Shown: positions 1-8,422 of the stretch, one piece after another | How the letters are laid out: each line of letters starts with the position of its first letter | Position numbering within the stretch: position 1 is the first letter of the stretch | DNA from: Massilia terrae | Lineage (GTDB): Bacteria; Pseudomonadota; Gammaproteobacteria; Burkholderiales; Burkholderiaceae_D | Assembly: GCF_024753145.1 (NCBI RefSeq) | Contig: NZ_JANUGU010000005.1 | Coordinates: forward strand, 62,001-126,000 | Length of the DNA: 64,000 nucleotides | Direction: 5' to 3' | The notes under the pieces: model-generated | What the model was told of the DNA's origin: nothing | Seen by the model: only the letters and a program-made list of their open reading frames with translations | Database searches by the model: none | Made by a program: the position numbers and the translations under genes

Positions 1-1107
1 GTCGATCAGGATGGAGCTGCGCGTGTCGCTCGACGGCAGCGGCGTGCCGCTGAGTTCCGCGGCCTCGCGGTAGAGGGCGATGCGGTTCACGCGCGCGGCC
101 ACCGCGCGGTAATCCGGGTCGTACTGCAGCAGCCCCCAGCGCCGGTGCTGGGTCATGAACCACATCCCGTCCGACAGCCAGGGGAAGGTGGCGGCGCCGT
201 CGCCGTAGAAGCGCAGGCGGTGACGGTCGTGCCAGCGGCGGCCCAGCCCATCCTCATAACTGCCGAGCATGCGCTCGCGTATCAGCTCGCGCGGCACGTT
301 GACGAAGGCCGGGCTGGCGATCGCCTCGGCCGCGGCGTCGCGGTTGGCGGCCGAGGCGTCGATCCAGCGGCCCGCCTCCAGCACCGCGGCGACCAGCGCG
401 CGGCAGGTGTTCGGATTCTTGCGCACGAAGGCGGCGGTGGCCGCCAGCGCCTTGCCGGGATGATCGGGCCACACCTGCTGGCTGGTCGCCACGGTCACGC
501 CGACGCCCTCGCGCACCGCGCGCGCCCCCCACGGCTCGCCGGCGCAGAAGCCGTCCACATGGCCCGCCGCCAGGCTCGGCGCCATCTGGCTGGGCGGGAC
601 GGTGGCGAGGTTGGCGTCGGCCAGCGGGTCGATGCCGGCGGCAGCCAGCCAGTAGTAGAGCCAGAGCGCGTGGTTCCCGGTCGGGAAGGTGTGCGCGAAA
701 GTGAAGCGGCGCGGCTCGGCCGCCACCAGCGCCGCCAGCGAGGCGCCATCCACCGCGCCGCGCCCGGCCAGCTTGCGCGACAGGGTGATCGACTGTCCGT
801 TCTGGTTCAGGTTCATCAGCACCGCCATGTCCATCCGCAAGCTGCCGATGCCCTGCTGCACCGCGTACACCATCGCGTACAGCAGCTGCGCGCAATCGAG
901 CTCGCCGCGCGCCAGCCGGTCGCGCATGCCGGACCACGACTGCTCGCGGCTGAGCACAATGCGGATGCCGTACTTCTGGTCGAGCCCCAGCACCGAGGCC
1001 ATCACCAGCGAGGCGCAATCGGTGAGCGGCATGAAGCCGAGCCGCAGTGTTTCGATTTCCGGTTTGTCCGATCCGGCGACATATCCGCCGCCTGCCATCC
1101 CTGTCAT
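1..1107 (-). CDS. nasS: NasS/NrtA-type nitrate-binding protein (3' end outside window)
   Basis: Reading the minus strand from the ATG at 1107 (AAGGAACG ribosome site just upstream) gives 369 uninterrupted codons to the window edge. The protein resembles NrtA/CmpA/NasS substrate-binding proteins: an early segment LGFMPLTDCASLVMASVLG, then TFPTGNHALWLYYWL, GFCAGEPWGARA and FPWLSDGMWFM. Family members are about 400 residues, so only some tens of residues are missing. There is no hydrophobic signal peptide or lipobox, which fits a cytoplasmic nitrate sensor (NasS) better than a transporter-linked periplasmic protein. It lies 26 bases after an ANTAR regulator, the NasS-NasT pairing in which NasS holds NasT inactive until nitrate binds. 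Family clear; sensor rather than transport role is inferred from the missing signal and the neighbour. Confidence 0.82.
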   Translation of the reverse strand, partial: MTGMAGGGYVAGSDKPEIETLRLGFMPLTDCASLVMASVLGLDQKYGIRIVLSREQSWSGMRDRLARGELDCAQLLYAMVYAVQQGIGSLRMDMAVLMNLNQNGQSITLSRKLAGRGAVDGASLAALVAAEPRRFTFAHTFPTGNHALWLYYWLAAAGIDPLADANLATVPPSQMAPSLAAGHVDGFCAGEPWGARAVREGVGVTVATSQQVWPDHPGKALAATAAFVRKNPNTCRALVAAVLEAGRWIDASAANRDAAAEAIASPAFVNVPRELIRERMLGSYEDGLGRRWHDRHRLRFYGDGAATFPWLSDGMWFMTQHRRWGLLQYDPDYRAVAARVNRIALYREAAELSGTPLPSSDTRSSILID

Positions 1108-1133
1108 TGCCGTTCCTTGTCCGGTGGCGGCGC

Positions 1134-1790
1134 TCAGCCCAGCAGGTCCTCGACGTCGAGGATGCGCTGGGCGATCTCCGCCAGTTTGAGTTTTTTGTTC
1201 ATCGCCATGCCGCGCAGCTTCTGGAATGCCTGCTCTTCGCTCAGCCGGTAGCGCTCCATCAGCAGGCCCTTGGCGCGCTCGACCACCTTGCGCTCGGCCA
1301 GCTTCTGGCGCGTCTCGGACAATTCGTCGAGCAGCTTGCGCTCGTGCCGGAAGCGCGCCAGCGCCACGTCCAGCACCGGCTTGACGCGTTCCGGCTGCAG
1401 CCCGGCCACGATGTAGGCCGAGACCCCGGCCTCCATCGCCGCCTCCACGCTCGACGGCGCCTGGTCGTCGGTGAACAGCACGATCGGGCGCGGCTCCTCG
1501 CGCGTGGCCAAAACGATATGTTCAAGGACGTCGCGCGCGTCCGATTCGCTGTCGACGATGATCAGGTCCGGCTGCAGCTGGGCGATACGCTCGGGCAGGA
1601 AGACGTCGGCCGGCAGCGAGGCCACAATGTCGTAGCCGGACTCCAGCAGCCCGATGCGCAACGTGGCGCCGCGCCGCGAGCGGGCCGCCTGCGCGTATTC
1701 GTCTCCCGCTCCGGGACCGGGATTGACAACGACGATGCGCAACTTGGGCGAGGCACGAGCAGGTTTCATGACGGTGTATGAAGCAAACAT
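1134..1790 (-). CDS. nasT: ANTAR-domain RNA-binding response regulator, NasT-like
   Basis: 218 residues: an N-terminal receiver-like domain (about 15-135; LRIVVVNPG, LIIVDSES, PIVLFTDD) followed by a C-terminal ANTAR helical domain (about 150-215; ERKVVERAKGLLMERYRLSEEQAFQKLRGMAM). ANTAR proteins bind paired hairpins in mRNA leaders and prevent termination; NasT does this for nitrate/nitrite assimilation genes when released by NasS. The downstream NasS-like gene supports that role. An alternative ATG at 1769 (MKPARAS) would shorten it by seven residues; neither start has a strong ribosome site. Target leaders are probably outside the window. Confidence 0.85.
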   Translation of the reverse strand: MFASYTVMKPARASPKLRIVVVNPGPGAGDEYAQAARSRRGATLRIGLLESGYDIVASLPADVFLPERIAQLQPDLIIVDSESDARDVLEHIVLATREEPRPIVLFTDDQAPSSVEAAMEAGVSAYIVAGLQPERVKPVLDVALARFRHERKLLDELSETRQKLAERKVVERAKGLLMERYRLSEEQAFQKLRGMAMNKKLKLAEIAQRILDVEDLLG

Positions 1791-1840
1791 CGTACCAGCC
1801 CGCGCCGGGGATGGCGGCGCGCGCCGGAATTGGTTAAACT

Positions 1841-1857
1841 GTTCTAATAATTAGAAC
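1841..1857. promoter_or_regulatory. Palindrome in nasT / small-protein divergent spacer
   Basis: GTTCTAAT-A-ATTAGAAC is a perfect 8-base inverted repeat with a one-base centre. It sits in the 86-base spacer between nasT (minus) and the small membrane protein at 1877 (plus). Its AT-rich symmetry suggests an operator. The binding protein is unknown; the wHTH protein encoded at 2646 is a nearby candidate only by position. Confidence 0.45.
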
Positions 1858-1876
1858 GATTCGGAGCGAGCATCTC

Positions 1877-2038
1877 ATGCAGGATGTGCTGAACCTCGAA
1901 GTCGCAAGCTATGCGCTCGACGCCGTCACCGGCTGGCTGCACGATCATCCCGCCATCGTGGCCGGCGCAGCCGCCGTGGCCGCGCTGGCCCTGGTGGCGC
2001 TGCGCCGCCGCCGCGCGGCTAAGCCGGCCGGTACCTGA
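1877..2038 (+). CDS. Small single-pass membrane protein, unknown
   Basis: 53 codons from ATG 1877 (GGAG ten bases upstream) to TGA 2036-2038. The product has an acidic N-terminus, one hydrophobic Ala/Val/Leu helix (about residues 25-41) and a basic RRRR tail, a typical small inner-membrane protein with a cytoplasmic C-terminus. It is divergent from nasT and its last 20 bases overlap the 3' end of the convergent gene at 2019. I do not recognise the family. Support is the ribosome site, the coherent topology and the palindrome upstream; it could still be a chance open frame. Confidence 0.45.
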   Translation: MQDVLNLEVASYALDAVTGWLHDHPAIVAGAAAVAALALVALRRRRAAKPAGT

Positions 2039-2558
2039 GCAGCAGCCAGCGCGCGCCATACAGCACGATCAGGGTGCCGGACAGATCGCCGGTCACCATC
2101 GCCACGAAGCTGGCGCCGAGATTGGTCTTGTGCTCGTAGAACGCGAACCACAGGTGATGCAGCAGCGGGCTGGCGATCGAGAACATCAGCGCGCATTGCA
2201 GCAGCCGCGCCGGCGACAGGTTGGCGAGCGAGGCGCGCAGCCCGTACACGCGGCGCGCCGCGACGTAGACGCCGTACGGTGCCGCCGTCGACAGGATGCC
2301 GCCCGCGAAAGCGCGCACCGGATCGTCGGGGAAGAAATAGAAAAAACAGGACAGCCACGATGCCGCCAGCAGGCCGACCGCGCCGGCTTCGGCGAACAGC
2401 AGGGTGCACAGCAGGCGCACGCCGGCCGGCAGGTAGATCCAGTTGATGCCGGCCATGTACTCCAGCGGCTGGAACAGCATCGTATTGACAGCGATCGCTG
2501 CGAAGAACAGGATTACCGTGGCAGCGGCCATTGCCAGGTGAAGTTTGAATTGATTCAT
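2019..2558 (-). CDS. Integral membrane protein, MASE1-like appearance
   Basis: 179 residues from ATG 2558 (MNQFKLHLAMAA); the frame extends 15 codons further up without an obvious ribosome site. It is almost entirely hydrophobic, with about five or six transmembrane segments, and contains GINWIYLPAGVRLL and SFVAMVTGDLSGTLIVLYG. The pattern of aromatic loop residues and a glycine-rich last helix resembles MASE1-type sensory membrane domains, but no output domain is attached. It diverges from the regulator at 2646, which may control it. Function unknown; the MASE1 comparison is only by look. Confidence 0.62.
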   Translation of the reverse strand: MNQFKLHLAMAAATVILFFAAIAVNTMLFQPLEYMAGINWIYLPAGVRLLCTLLFAEAGAVGLLAASWLSCFFYFFPDDPVRAFAGGILSTAAPYGVYVAARRVYGLRASLANLSPARLLQCALMFSIASPLLHHLWFAFYEHKTNLGASFVAMVTGDLSGTLIVLYGARWLLLRYRPA

Positions 2559-2645
2559 GATGCATAACTGCTGCGCTACAATGCGGGACCGCCCAAGCGG
2601 CACAGCTTAGCGCACGCCCAACCGATTCATCAACTGTCCAAGAAC

Positions 2646-2999
2646 ATGCCAAACCGCCCAGCAGACATCTTCCTGCGCTTCCTGCAGCTTGCGGAAGCGG
2701 TGCGCGGCCTGCCATCGCTGCCGGCGCTCGATCCGCTTGAGGAACGCATCCTGATGCTGGTCGCGCGCGCCGGACAGGACCAGCAGCGCCTGTCGGTGCG
2801 CGACATGATGGCCAAGCACGAGCTGGGGGCGCCGGCCACGGTGCACACGCGGCTCAAGTCGATGCGCGAAAAGGGATGGATCATGCTGGCCGATACCGAG
2901 GACGGGCGACGCAAGCAGGTCGAGCTGACGCAGGCGGCGCTGCAGCACTTTGACAAGCTGTCGCAGTGCATGGTGAAGGCGGCGAAGGCGGTTAGCTGA
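2646..2999 (+). CDS. Small winged-helix (MarR-like) regulator
   Basis: 117 residues with a winged-helix pattern: helices around ERILMLVARAG, a recognition segment LGAPATVHTRLKSMREKGWI, and a wing MLADTEDGRRKQVELT. The layout matches MarR/phage-type wHTH proteins that separate strands at the end of the wing with a short C-terminal helix (HFDKLSQCMVKAAKAV). It is divergent from the membrane protein at 2019-2558 with 87 bases between starts, so it may regulate that gene. The ribosome site is weak. Effector unknown. Confidence 0.65.
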   Translation: MPNRPADIFLRFLQLAEAVRGLPSLPALDPLEERILMLVARAGQDQQRLSVRDMMAKHELGAPATVHTRLKSMREKGWIMLADTEDGRRKQVELTQAALQHFDKLSQCMVKAAKAVS

Positions 3000-3046
3000 G
3001 CACTCGCCGCGCACGCAGCGATACCGAATCGTCAGAAACAAAGATA

Positions 3047-3075
3047 CCGTAGTTCCCGCCTTCGCGGGTACGACG
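3047..3075. repeat. REP-like palindrome, single
   Basis: Arms of TTCCCGC / GCGGG around a CTTC centre, flanked by CCGTAG and TACGACG. It is a single copy of the dispersed palindrome found at ten places in this window. It lies between the stops of the wHTH gene and the hybrid histidine kinase and may act as a bidirectional terminator-like hairpin. The following bases to about 3120 hold loose T-rich repeats of a CGTTCTCTC motif. Confidence 0.6.
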
Positions 3076-3139
3076 TTCTCTCTTTTACGTCGTTCTCTCT
3101 CACGACGGTCTCTATTTTTACCGACGCCTCACGGAACGA

Positions 3140-5284
3140 TCAGGCATCCACCCTCTCCTCACGGTGCGCCCACAGCCAGGCCAGCACTTCCTTGAGCGTG
3201 TGCTCGTCGAAAGGCTTTGGCAGCACGCGCAGGTGCAGCGCTTCGGCGTCGTGCAGGCGTTCGGCGTAGCCGGTCATCAGCGCCACCGGCAGGTGCGGGT
3301 AGCGCGCGCGCAGGTGGCGCGCCAGCGCGATGCCGTCCATCGAACCGGGCATCGTAATATCTGACAGCACCGCCTGCGGCAGCGGGTCCGCGTGCTCCAG
3401 CAACGCCGCCGCCTCTTCCGCGGTCGCGCAGCGCCGCACCGAGCAGCCCAGCGATTCGAGCACGAGCTGCGCCGCCGCCGCGATCTCGTTGTTGTCCTCC
3501 ACCAGCAGCATCCGCAGCGGGAAGCTGCGCTCGGCCTGCGGCTCATCCACGACCACCCCAGCCACGCCGGCGGCGGCCGGGAAACGCAGGTGCACCGTGG
3601 TGCCCGCCCCCAACCGGCTGTCGATGCGCAGCACGCCGCCTGCACGCTGGCACATCGTGTTCACCTGCGACAGCCCGAGGCCCGTGCCTTCGCCCTGCGG
3701 CCGGGTCGAGAAGAAGGGCTCGGTCACATGCGGCAGGATGTCCGGCGGGATGCCGCAGCCATTATCGCGCACGACGATTTCGAGCTGCCGGTCCGGCAGC
3801 GGCCGCGCCCTCACGACGAACGCGCCGCCGTCCGGCATCGCATGGCGCGCGTTGATCGCCAGGTTGATCAGCGAGAGCTCCAGTTCGGCGCGGTCGATCA
3901 ACAGCGGCGGCGTGCCCTCCGCCACGTCGACCGTGATCTCGACCGTCTTCCCGAGCACAGGCGCGCACAGCTCCACCATCGCGTCCAGCTCGCGCGCCAG
4001 GTCGAGCGTGGCGGGCAGCAGCGGCTGGCGGCGCGAGAAGCTCAGCATCTGGCGCGTCAGCTTGGCGCCGTTGGACACCGAGCGCGTAATCGCCTCCAGC
4101 CGCGGGTGCTCGCGCATGCCGTCCACCGTCCTGCCGATCAGCTGCGCGTTCATGCCGATCACCATCAGCAGGTTGTTGAAATCGTGCGCGACGCCGCCGG
4201 TCAGGTGGCCCAGCGCCTCCAGCTTCTGCGCGTGCAGCAGCGCGTGCTCGATCTGCTTGCGCTGCTGGCTTTCCTCATACAGGCAGTTGGCAAGCTCCAG
4301 CTCGCGCCGTGTCTTGCGCAGCGCAAACCAACCGAACATGCCCAGCCCGGCGGATGCGCACACGGTCAGCACGGCGGACCACAGCAGGTCGCGCGCCCAG
4401 CCGGCCAGAATCGCCGGCACGCGCACGCTGGCCGCCACCTGCACCGGATAGCCGCCTACCTTGCGGAAGGTGATCAGGCGCAGCTGCTTGTCCACCTGCG
4501 AAGTGAGCACCAGCGTGGCGCTGCCGCTGTCCTTTGCGAGCGCTTCGCGCACTGGCCTGGAGGGCGCCAGCTTGGCGCCGGCCGCCGCGTGCGGAAAGCG
4601 CGCGATCAGGCTGCCCTCTTCCGACAGCATGGTGACCGCCATGTCATCCTCGGAGGTGGCGACTTCGCGATAGAAGGCGTCAAGGTATTGCGGATCCAGG
4701 CTGACCTGCACGATGCCGCCAAAGCTGCCGTCGGGCTTGCGCCGCGCATGCGCCAGGCTGAAGAAAGGCTCGCCCGAGTGCTTGCCGATCAGCGCTCCGC
4801 TGACGTACACGCCGGGGTAGCCATCGCGCAGCGCGACGAAGAAGTCGCGGTCGGACAGGTCGACGCGGCCCGGCGCCGGGAAGCCAAGGCTGGTCAGCAG
4901 CGGGTGGCCGCGCGCATCGACCACGCCGACCGAATTCACCTGCGGCAGGCCGGCCACCAGGCGCGCCGTCTGCGCCTGCAGCTCCTGGCGCGCGGCGATG
5001 TCGGCATCGCTGCTCCCGGCCACCAGGTGGTCAAGCTGCTGCAGCAGCACCTCGCTGGTGTCGAACAGCTTGAGCGCGTGCTCGCTGAGGATGCGCGAGG
5101 TGCGCTGGGTGGCGGTCGTGGCCTCTTCCCACACCTCGCTGTAATGGAGCGATGCGGTCAGCGCGAACAGCAGCAGCGGTAGCGCCGTACCGAGGATCAC
5201 CCCGGTGCGCAACCAGCCCAGCGTGCGGCGCTGCTCCCGGCTGAGGCCGGATGAGACCGCTTGCGTTGGGATGCCGTTCTGCAT
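3140..5284 (-). CDS. Hybrid sensor histidine kinase with periplasmic sensor and receiver domain
   Basis: 714 residues. Transmembrane helix about 26-46, periplasmic double-CACHE-like sensor about 50-295, second helix about 301-322, dimerisation/phosphoacceptor region with LTGGVAHDFNNLL (His367), ATPase with N box near 476-483, DNGCGIPP (508-515) and GEGTGLGL (531-538), then a receiver domain (about 591-706) with Asp642 in SDITMPG and Lys690 in LPKPF. The H-D-F-N-N phosphoacceptor motif is that of the HisKA subgroup common in hybrid kinases. All catalytic residues are present. No cognate regulator or chemoreceptor gene is adjacent, so the input (many CACHE domains bind small carboxylates or amino acids) and the output are unknown. 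Confidence 0.88.
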   Translation of the reverse strand: MQNGIPTQAVSSGLSREQRRTLGWLRTGVILGTALPLLLFALTASLHYSEVWEEATTATQRTSRILSEHALKLFDTSEVLLQQLDHLVAGSSDADIAARQELQAQTARLVAGLPQVNSVGVVDARGHPLLTSLGFPAPGRVDLSDRDFFVALRDGYPGVYVSGALIGKHSGEPFFSLAHARRKPDGSFGGIVQVSLDPQYLDAFYREVATSEDDMAVTMLSEEGSLIARFPHAAAGAKLAPSRPVREALAKDSGSATLVLTSQVDKQLRLITFRKVGGYPVQVAASVRVPAILAGWARDLLWSAVLTVCASAGLGMFGWFALRKTRRELELANCLYEESQQRKQIEHALLHAQKLEALGHLTGGVAHDFNNLLMVIGMNAQLIGRTVDGMREHPRLEAITRSVSNGAKLTRQMLSFSRRQPLLPATLDLARELDAMVELCAPVLGKTVEITVDVAEGTPPLLIDRAELELSLINLAINARHAMPDGGAFVVRARPLPDRQLEIVVRDNGCGIPPDILPHVTEPFFSTRPQGEGTGLGLSQVNTMCQRAGGVLRIDSRLGAGTTVHLRFPAAAGVAGVVVDEPQAERSFPLRMLLVEDNNEIAAAAQLVLESLGCSVRRCATAEEAAALLEHADPLPQAVLSDITMPGSMDGIALARHLRARYPHLPVALMTGYAERLHDAEALHLRVLPKPFDEHTLKEVLAWLWAHREERVDA

Positions 5285-5394
5285 GGAAGCCGCCAGCTAC
5301 AAAGAGCAATATTGTTCAGTATAGCAATGTCACAAACTTTCATGTCGTTACGGCAGCATACGTTTTTCTTATGGCGGCTATCACAAACCAAAAG

Positions 5395-5423
5395 TTTCGT
5401 TATAGCTGTGAGGCACTTATACT
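5395..5423 (+). promoter_or_regulatory. Sigma-70-type promoter for small-protein pair
   Basis: TTTCGT, 17 bases, TATACT, located 38 bases before the ATG at 5461. Spacing is optimal and the -10 is close to consensus. The region between 5285 and 5395 is AT-rich relative to the genes and would also hold the histidine kinase promoter on the other strand. Confidence 0.5.
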
Positions 5424-5460
5424 GCAACGCAACAAATCGCAGTTCTTATCGGAGGACGTC

Positions 5461-5757
5461 ATGTCTGCAGCAACGATCACCCAGGCGCACAGCAAGGGCT
5501 TGCGCCACCACATCAGCGCACTGGTCGAGAACGTGCGCGGCTTCGCCACCGAACTGTTCGCAGCACACGGCGGCTGGCTGGCTCCCGCCGCCAAGACCGC
5601 CTTCCAGCGCGCCAAACCGCAAGCCGGCAAGGGCCTGACGGCAATGGAAGCCGGCATCGAAGCCACCGCCGCCGGCATCCACGCGCTGGCGAACCGCGCC
5701 GAATCGCATTCGCCGAGCCTGTCCATCGAACTTCGTTACATTGCATCCAGGGGGTAA
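5461..5757 (+). CDS. Small soluble Ala-rich protein, unknown
   Basis: 98 residues starting at ATG 5461 with a strong GGAGG site. The product is alanine-rich and helical (KGLRHHISALVENVRGFATELF, then GKGLTAMEAGIEATAAGIHALANRAE), which recalls a short amphipathic coat-like or phasin-like helix bundle, but it is shorter than known phasins and I do not recognise a family. It is followed after three bases by a 36-residue gene and then a strong terminator, so the two form a compact transcription unit with its own promoter. Confidence 0.65.
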   Translation: MSAATITQAHSKGLRHHISALVENVRGFATELFAAHGGWLAPAAKTAFQRAKPQAGKGLTAMEAGIEATAAGIHALANRAESHSPSLSIELRYIASRG

Positions 5758-5760
5758 ATC

Positions 5761-5871
5761 ATGACCGCTATCGAATACGTTTCCATCGCCATCGCCATCG
5801 TCGGCGTCGTTGCCCGTATCGCACTGTTCATCCCGCGCGTCGCGGACAGCATCACCAAACAAGCAGCCTGA
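5761..5871 (+). CDS. 36-residue hydrophobic micropeptide
   Basis: 36 codons from ATG 5761 to TGA 5869-5871, preceded by AGGGGG at the end of the previous gene. The peptide has a single hydrophobic helix (EYVSIAIAIVGVVARIALFI) and a short polar tail ending KQAA. It lies between the previous gene and a factor-independent terminator, so it is co-transcribed. Likely a small membrane peptide; function unknown. Confidence comes from the ribosome site and operon position. Confidence 0.55.
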   Translation: MTAIEYVSIAIAIVGVVARIALFIPRVADSITKQAA

Positions 5872-5896
5872 ACAAGCTGCCGCAGTCCTGAAAGAG

Positions 5897-5925
5897 AGCC
5901 CGGCCATGCGCCGGGCTTTTTGTTT
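5897..5925 (+). terminator. Rho-independent terminator
   Basis: Perfect stem AGCCCGGC / GCCGGGCT (5897-5904 and 5910-5917) with loop CATGC, directly followed by TTTTTGTTT. It closes the 5461-5871 unit. Confidence 0.9.
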
Positions 5926-6005
5926 GTATCAATACATCCGGTGGCATGACGGCTGAGCTAGAATGCTTTCGCTTTCTTACAGGAAAGCTCCCGTTCACTC
6001 ATGAC

Positions 6006-8375
6006 ATGCATAAACCGATGCGACTACCTGCACTGACCATTCTCGCCGCGCTCGCGACCGCGCTGCCGGCGGCAGCGAGCACCCCGATCACCCTCGACCA
6101 GGCCATGGCCAACCCGGACTGGATCGGCAACCCGGTCGAAGCGGCCTGGTGGAGCTGGGATGGCAAGCAGGCTTATTACAAGCAGAAGCGCACCGGCTCG
6201 CCCGTGCGCGACACCTGGGCCGCGCTGCCCAAGCCGCACCTGGTGGCAGACAGCGAGCTGCCCAGGCTGGACAGCCAGCGCCTGGAATTCAACCGCGCGC
6301 GCAGCCGAGCCATCGTGGTGCGCAACGGCGACCTGTTCGAGCGCGACCTGAAGAACGGCGCGCTGGTCCAGATCATCAAGAGCCCGGCGCCGGTGTCGAG
6401 CGTGCAGTATTCGGCCGACGAGAACAGCGTCCAGTTCCGCATCGGCGACGACTGGTTCAGCTGGAGCCGCGCCGAACGCCTGGTGTCGCCGGTGGCGCTG
6501 CCGCGCGCGGCCAAGGATCCGAACGCGGTCGACAGCGACGCGCTGCGCGACATGCAGCTGCGCCTGTTCACCACCCTCAAGCGCGGCAAGGACGAGCGCG
6601 ACGAGCTGCGCGCCAACGGCGACGCCCAGCGCGCGGCCGACCCGACCCGCGCGCCGAACCCGATCTACCTCGGCGACAAGATCACCCTGCGCGGCAGCGC
6701 GCTGTCGCCGGACGGCCGCTGGCTGCTGCTGGTCACCGGGCCGAAGGAAGCGGACCGCGGCAAGACCGCCAAGATCGACCATTTCGTGACCGAGTCCGGC
6801 TACGAGGACTTCCAGGACGAGCGCACCCGCGTCGGCCGCAGTTCGCCGTCCGGCCAGGCGCTCAAGCTGGTCGACCTGGCCACCAATAAGGTCCAGGACC
6901 TGTCCTTCGACGCCCTGCCCGGCATCGGCGACGATCCGCTGGCCGCGCTGCGCGTGCAGAACAAGCAGCCCGCATTGAAGGGCAGCCGCCCGGTGCGCGT
7001 GGTGTCCGAAGAAGGCCAGGGCATCCAGTTCGCCGCCGACGGCGAGCACGCCGCGGTCATGGTCCGCTCGGTCGACAACAAGGACCGCTGGATCGCCACC
7101 ATCGACTTCGGCGCGGCAAAGCTGGTGCCGGTGCACCGGCTGACCGACAACGCCTGGGTCAACTACGACAACAGCGAATTCGGCTGGCTGCCGGACAGCC
7201 GCACCCTGTGGTTCCTGTCCGAGGAAAGCGGCTACTCGCACCTGTACACGCTCGATTCGCCGTTCAAGCAGCACGCGGTCACGCAGGGCGCGTGGGAAGC
7301 GTCGAGCGTGAAGTGGTCGGCCGACGGTTCGACCGCCTGGTTCCTCTGCAACCGCAAGCAGCCCGGCACCTACGAAGTGTGCACGGCATCGGCCAAGGGC
7401 GGCGACGTGCGCGAAGTCACGGCGCTCGATGGCGGCGTCGAGAACTACGCGATCTCGCCGGACCAGCGCAAGCTGTTGGTGCGCCATTCGGCGGCCTACC
7501 TGCCGGCGCAGCTGTCGATCGTGCCGGCCAACGGCGGCGCAGCGACCCGGCTGACCGACACCCGCACCGCCGAGTTCAAGGCGCGCGAGTGGATCATGCC
7601 GCAGTTCGTGGCGGTGCCGTCGACCCACGGCGGCGAGCCGGTGTGGGCCAAGATGTACCGCCCGGCGCAGCTCGAACCGGGCAAGAAGTACCCGATCGTG
7701 ATGTTCGTGCACGGCGCCGGCTACCTGCAGGAAGTCGACCACCGCTACACCAACTACTTCCGCGAGCAGATGTTCAACAACCTGCTGGTGCAGAGCGGCT
7801 TCGTGGTGCTCGACATGGACTACCGCGGCTCGAAGGGCTACGGCAGCAAGTGGCGCACCGCGATCTACCGCAACATGGGCCATCCGGAACTGGACGACTA
7901 CATCGACGGCGTGGGCTATATGGTCGCGAACGCGCAGGGCGATGCGACGAACGTGGGCGTCTACGGCGGCAGCTACGGCGGCTTCATGTCGCTGATGGCG
8001 ATGTTCCGCGCGCCGGAAGTGTTCAAGTCGGGCGCGGCGCTGCGTCCGGTGACCGACTGGACCACCTACAACCACGGCTACACCTCGAACATCCTCAACA
8101 CGCCGGAGCTCGATCCGGAAGCGTACAAGACCTCGTCGCCGATCGAATATGCCGAAAACCTGCGCGGCAACCTGCTGATCGCGCACGGCATGATCGACGA
8201 TAACGTGTTCTTCCAGGATTCGGTGCGCCTGTCGCAGCGCCTGATCGAACTGAAGAAGGACAACTGGTCGCTGGCCGGCTATCCGATGGAGCGCCACGGC
8301 TTCGTGCATCCGGAGAGCTGGTACGACGAGTACCGCCGCATCTATCAACTGTTCGAGCGTACGCTCAAGCAGTAA
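6006..8375 (+). CDS. Secreted S9 prolyl oligopeptidase-family peptidase
   Basis: 789 residues from ATG 6006; the frame continues upstream but residues 1-25 from this start form a normal signal peptide ending in AAAS. The N-terminal two thirds look like a beta-propeller (repeated WSADGSTAWF, WLPDSRTLWF, ISPDQRKLLV strands) and the C-terminal third is an alpha/beta hydrolase. The catalytic triad is visible: Ser656 in YGGSYGGFM, Asp731 or 732 in HGMIDDNVF, His764 in ERHGFVH. S9 dipeptidyl/acyl-aminoacyl peptidases cut short peptides, usually after proline. It is monocistronic, closed by a hairpin shared with the convergent MFS gene. Confidence 0.9.
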   Translation: MHKPMRLPALTILAALATALPAAASTPITLDQAMANPDWIGNPVEAAWWSWDGKQAYYKQKRTGSPVRDTWAALPKPHLVADSELPRLDSQRLEFNRARSRAIVVRNGDLFERDLKNGALVQIIKSPAPVSSVQYSADENSVQFRIGDDWFSWSRAERLVSPVALPRAAKDPNAVDSDALRDMQLRLFTTLKRGKDERDELRANGDAQRAADPTRAPNPIYLGDKITLRGSALSPDGRWLLLVTGPKEADRGKTAKIDHFVTESGYEDFQDERTRVGRSSPSGQALKLVDLATNKVQDLSFDALPGIGDDPLAALRVQNKQPALKGSRPVRVVSEEGQGIQFAADGEHAAVMVRSVDNKDRWIATIDFGAAKLVPVHRLTDNAWVNYDNSEFGWLPDSRTLWFLSEESGYSHLYTLDSPFKQHAVTQGAWEASSVKWSADGSTAWFLCNRKQPGTYEVCTASAKGGDVREVTALDGGVENYAISPDQRKLLVRHSAAYLPAQLSIVPANGGAATRLTDTRTAEFKAREWIMPQFVAVPSTHGGEPVWAKMYRPAQLEPGKKYPIVMFVHGAGYLQEVDHRYTNYFREQMFNNLLVQSGFVVLDMDYRGSKGYGSKWRTAIYRNMGHPELDDYIDGVGYMVANAQGDATNVGVYGGSYGGFMSLMAMFRAPEVFKSGAALRPVTDWTTYNHGYTSNILNTPELDPEAYKTSSPIEYAENLRGNLLIAHGMIDDNVFFQDSVRLSQRLIELKKDNWSLAGYPMERHGFVHPESWYDEYRRIYQLFERTLKQ

Positions 8376-8382
8376 AACGGTC

Positions 8383-8410
8383 CGTCGTTCCCGCGAAGGC
8401 GGGAACGACG
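8383..8410. terminator. REP-like hairpin between convergent genes
   Basis: Perfect 12-base stem CGTCGTTCCCGC / GCGGGAACGACG with loop GAAG, between the stops of the S9 peptidase (8375) and the MFS gene (8423). It is a single-copy member of the dispersed REP-like family and is well placed to act in both directions. Confidence 0.65.
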
Positions 8411-8422
8411 TTCACTTTTAGC

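Noticed and set aside
3070-3115. Three loose copies of an ACGWCGKTCTCTC motif that look like short direct repeats
   Set aside because: Spacing (17 and 15) and sequence are irregular; best explained as decay around a REP unit, not an array.
6024-8348. A 774-codon minus-strand frame opposite the S9 peptidase
   Set aside because: Antisense to a gene with a complete catalytic triad and signal peptide; His/Arg/Val-rich and without domains.
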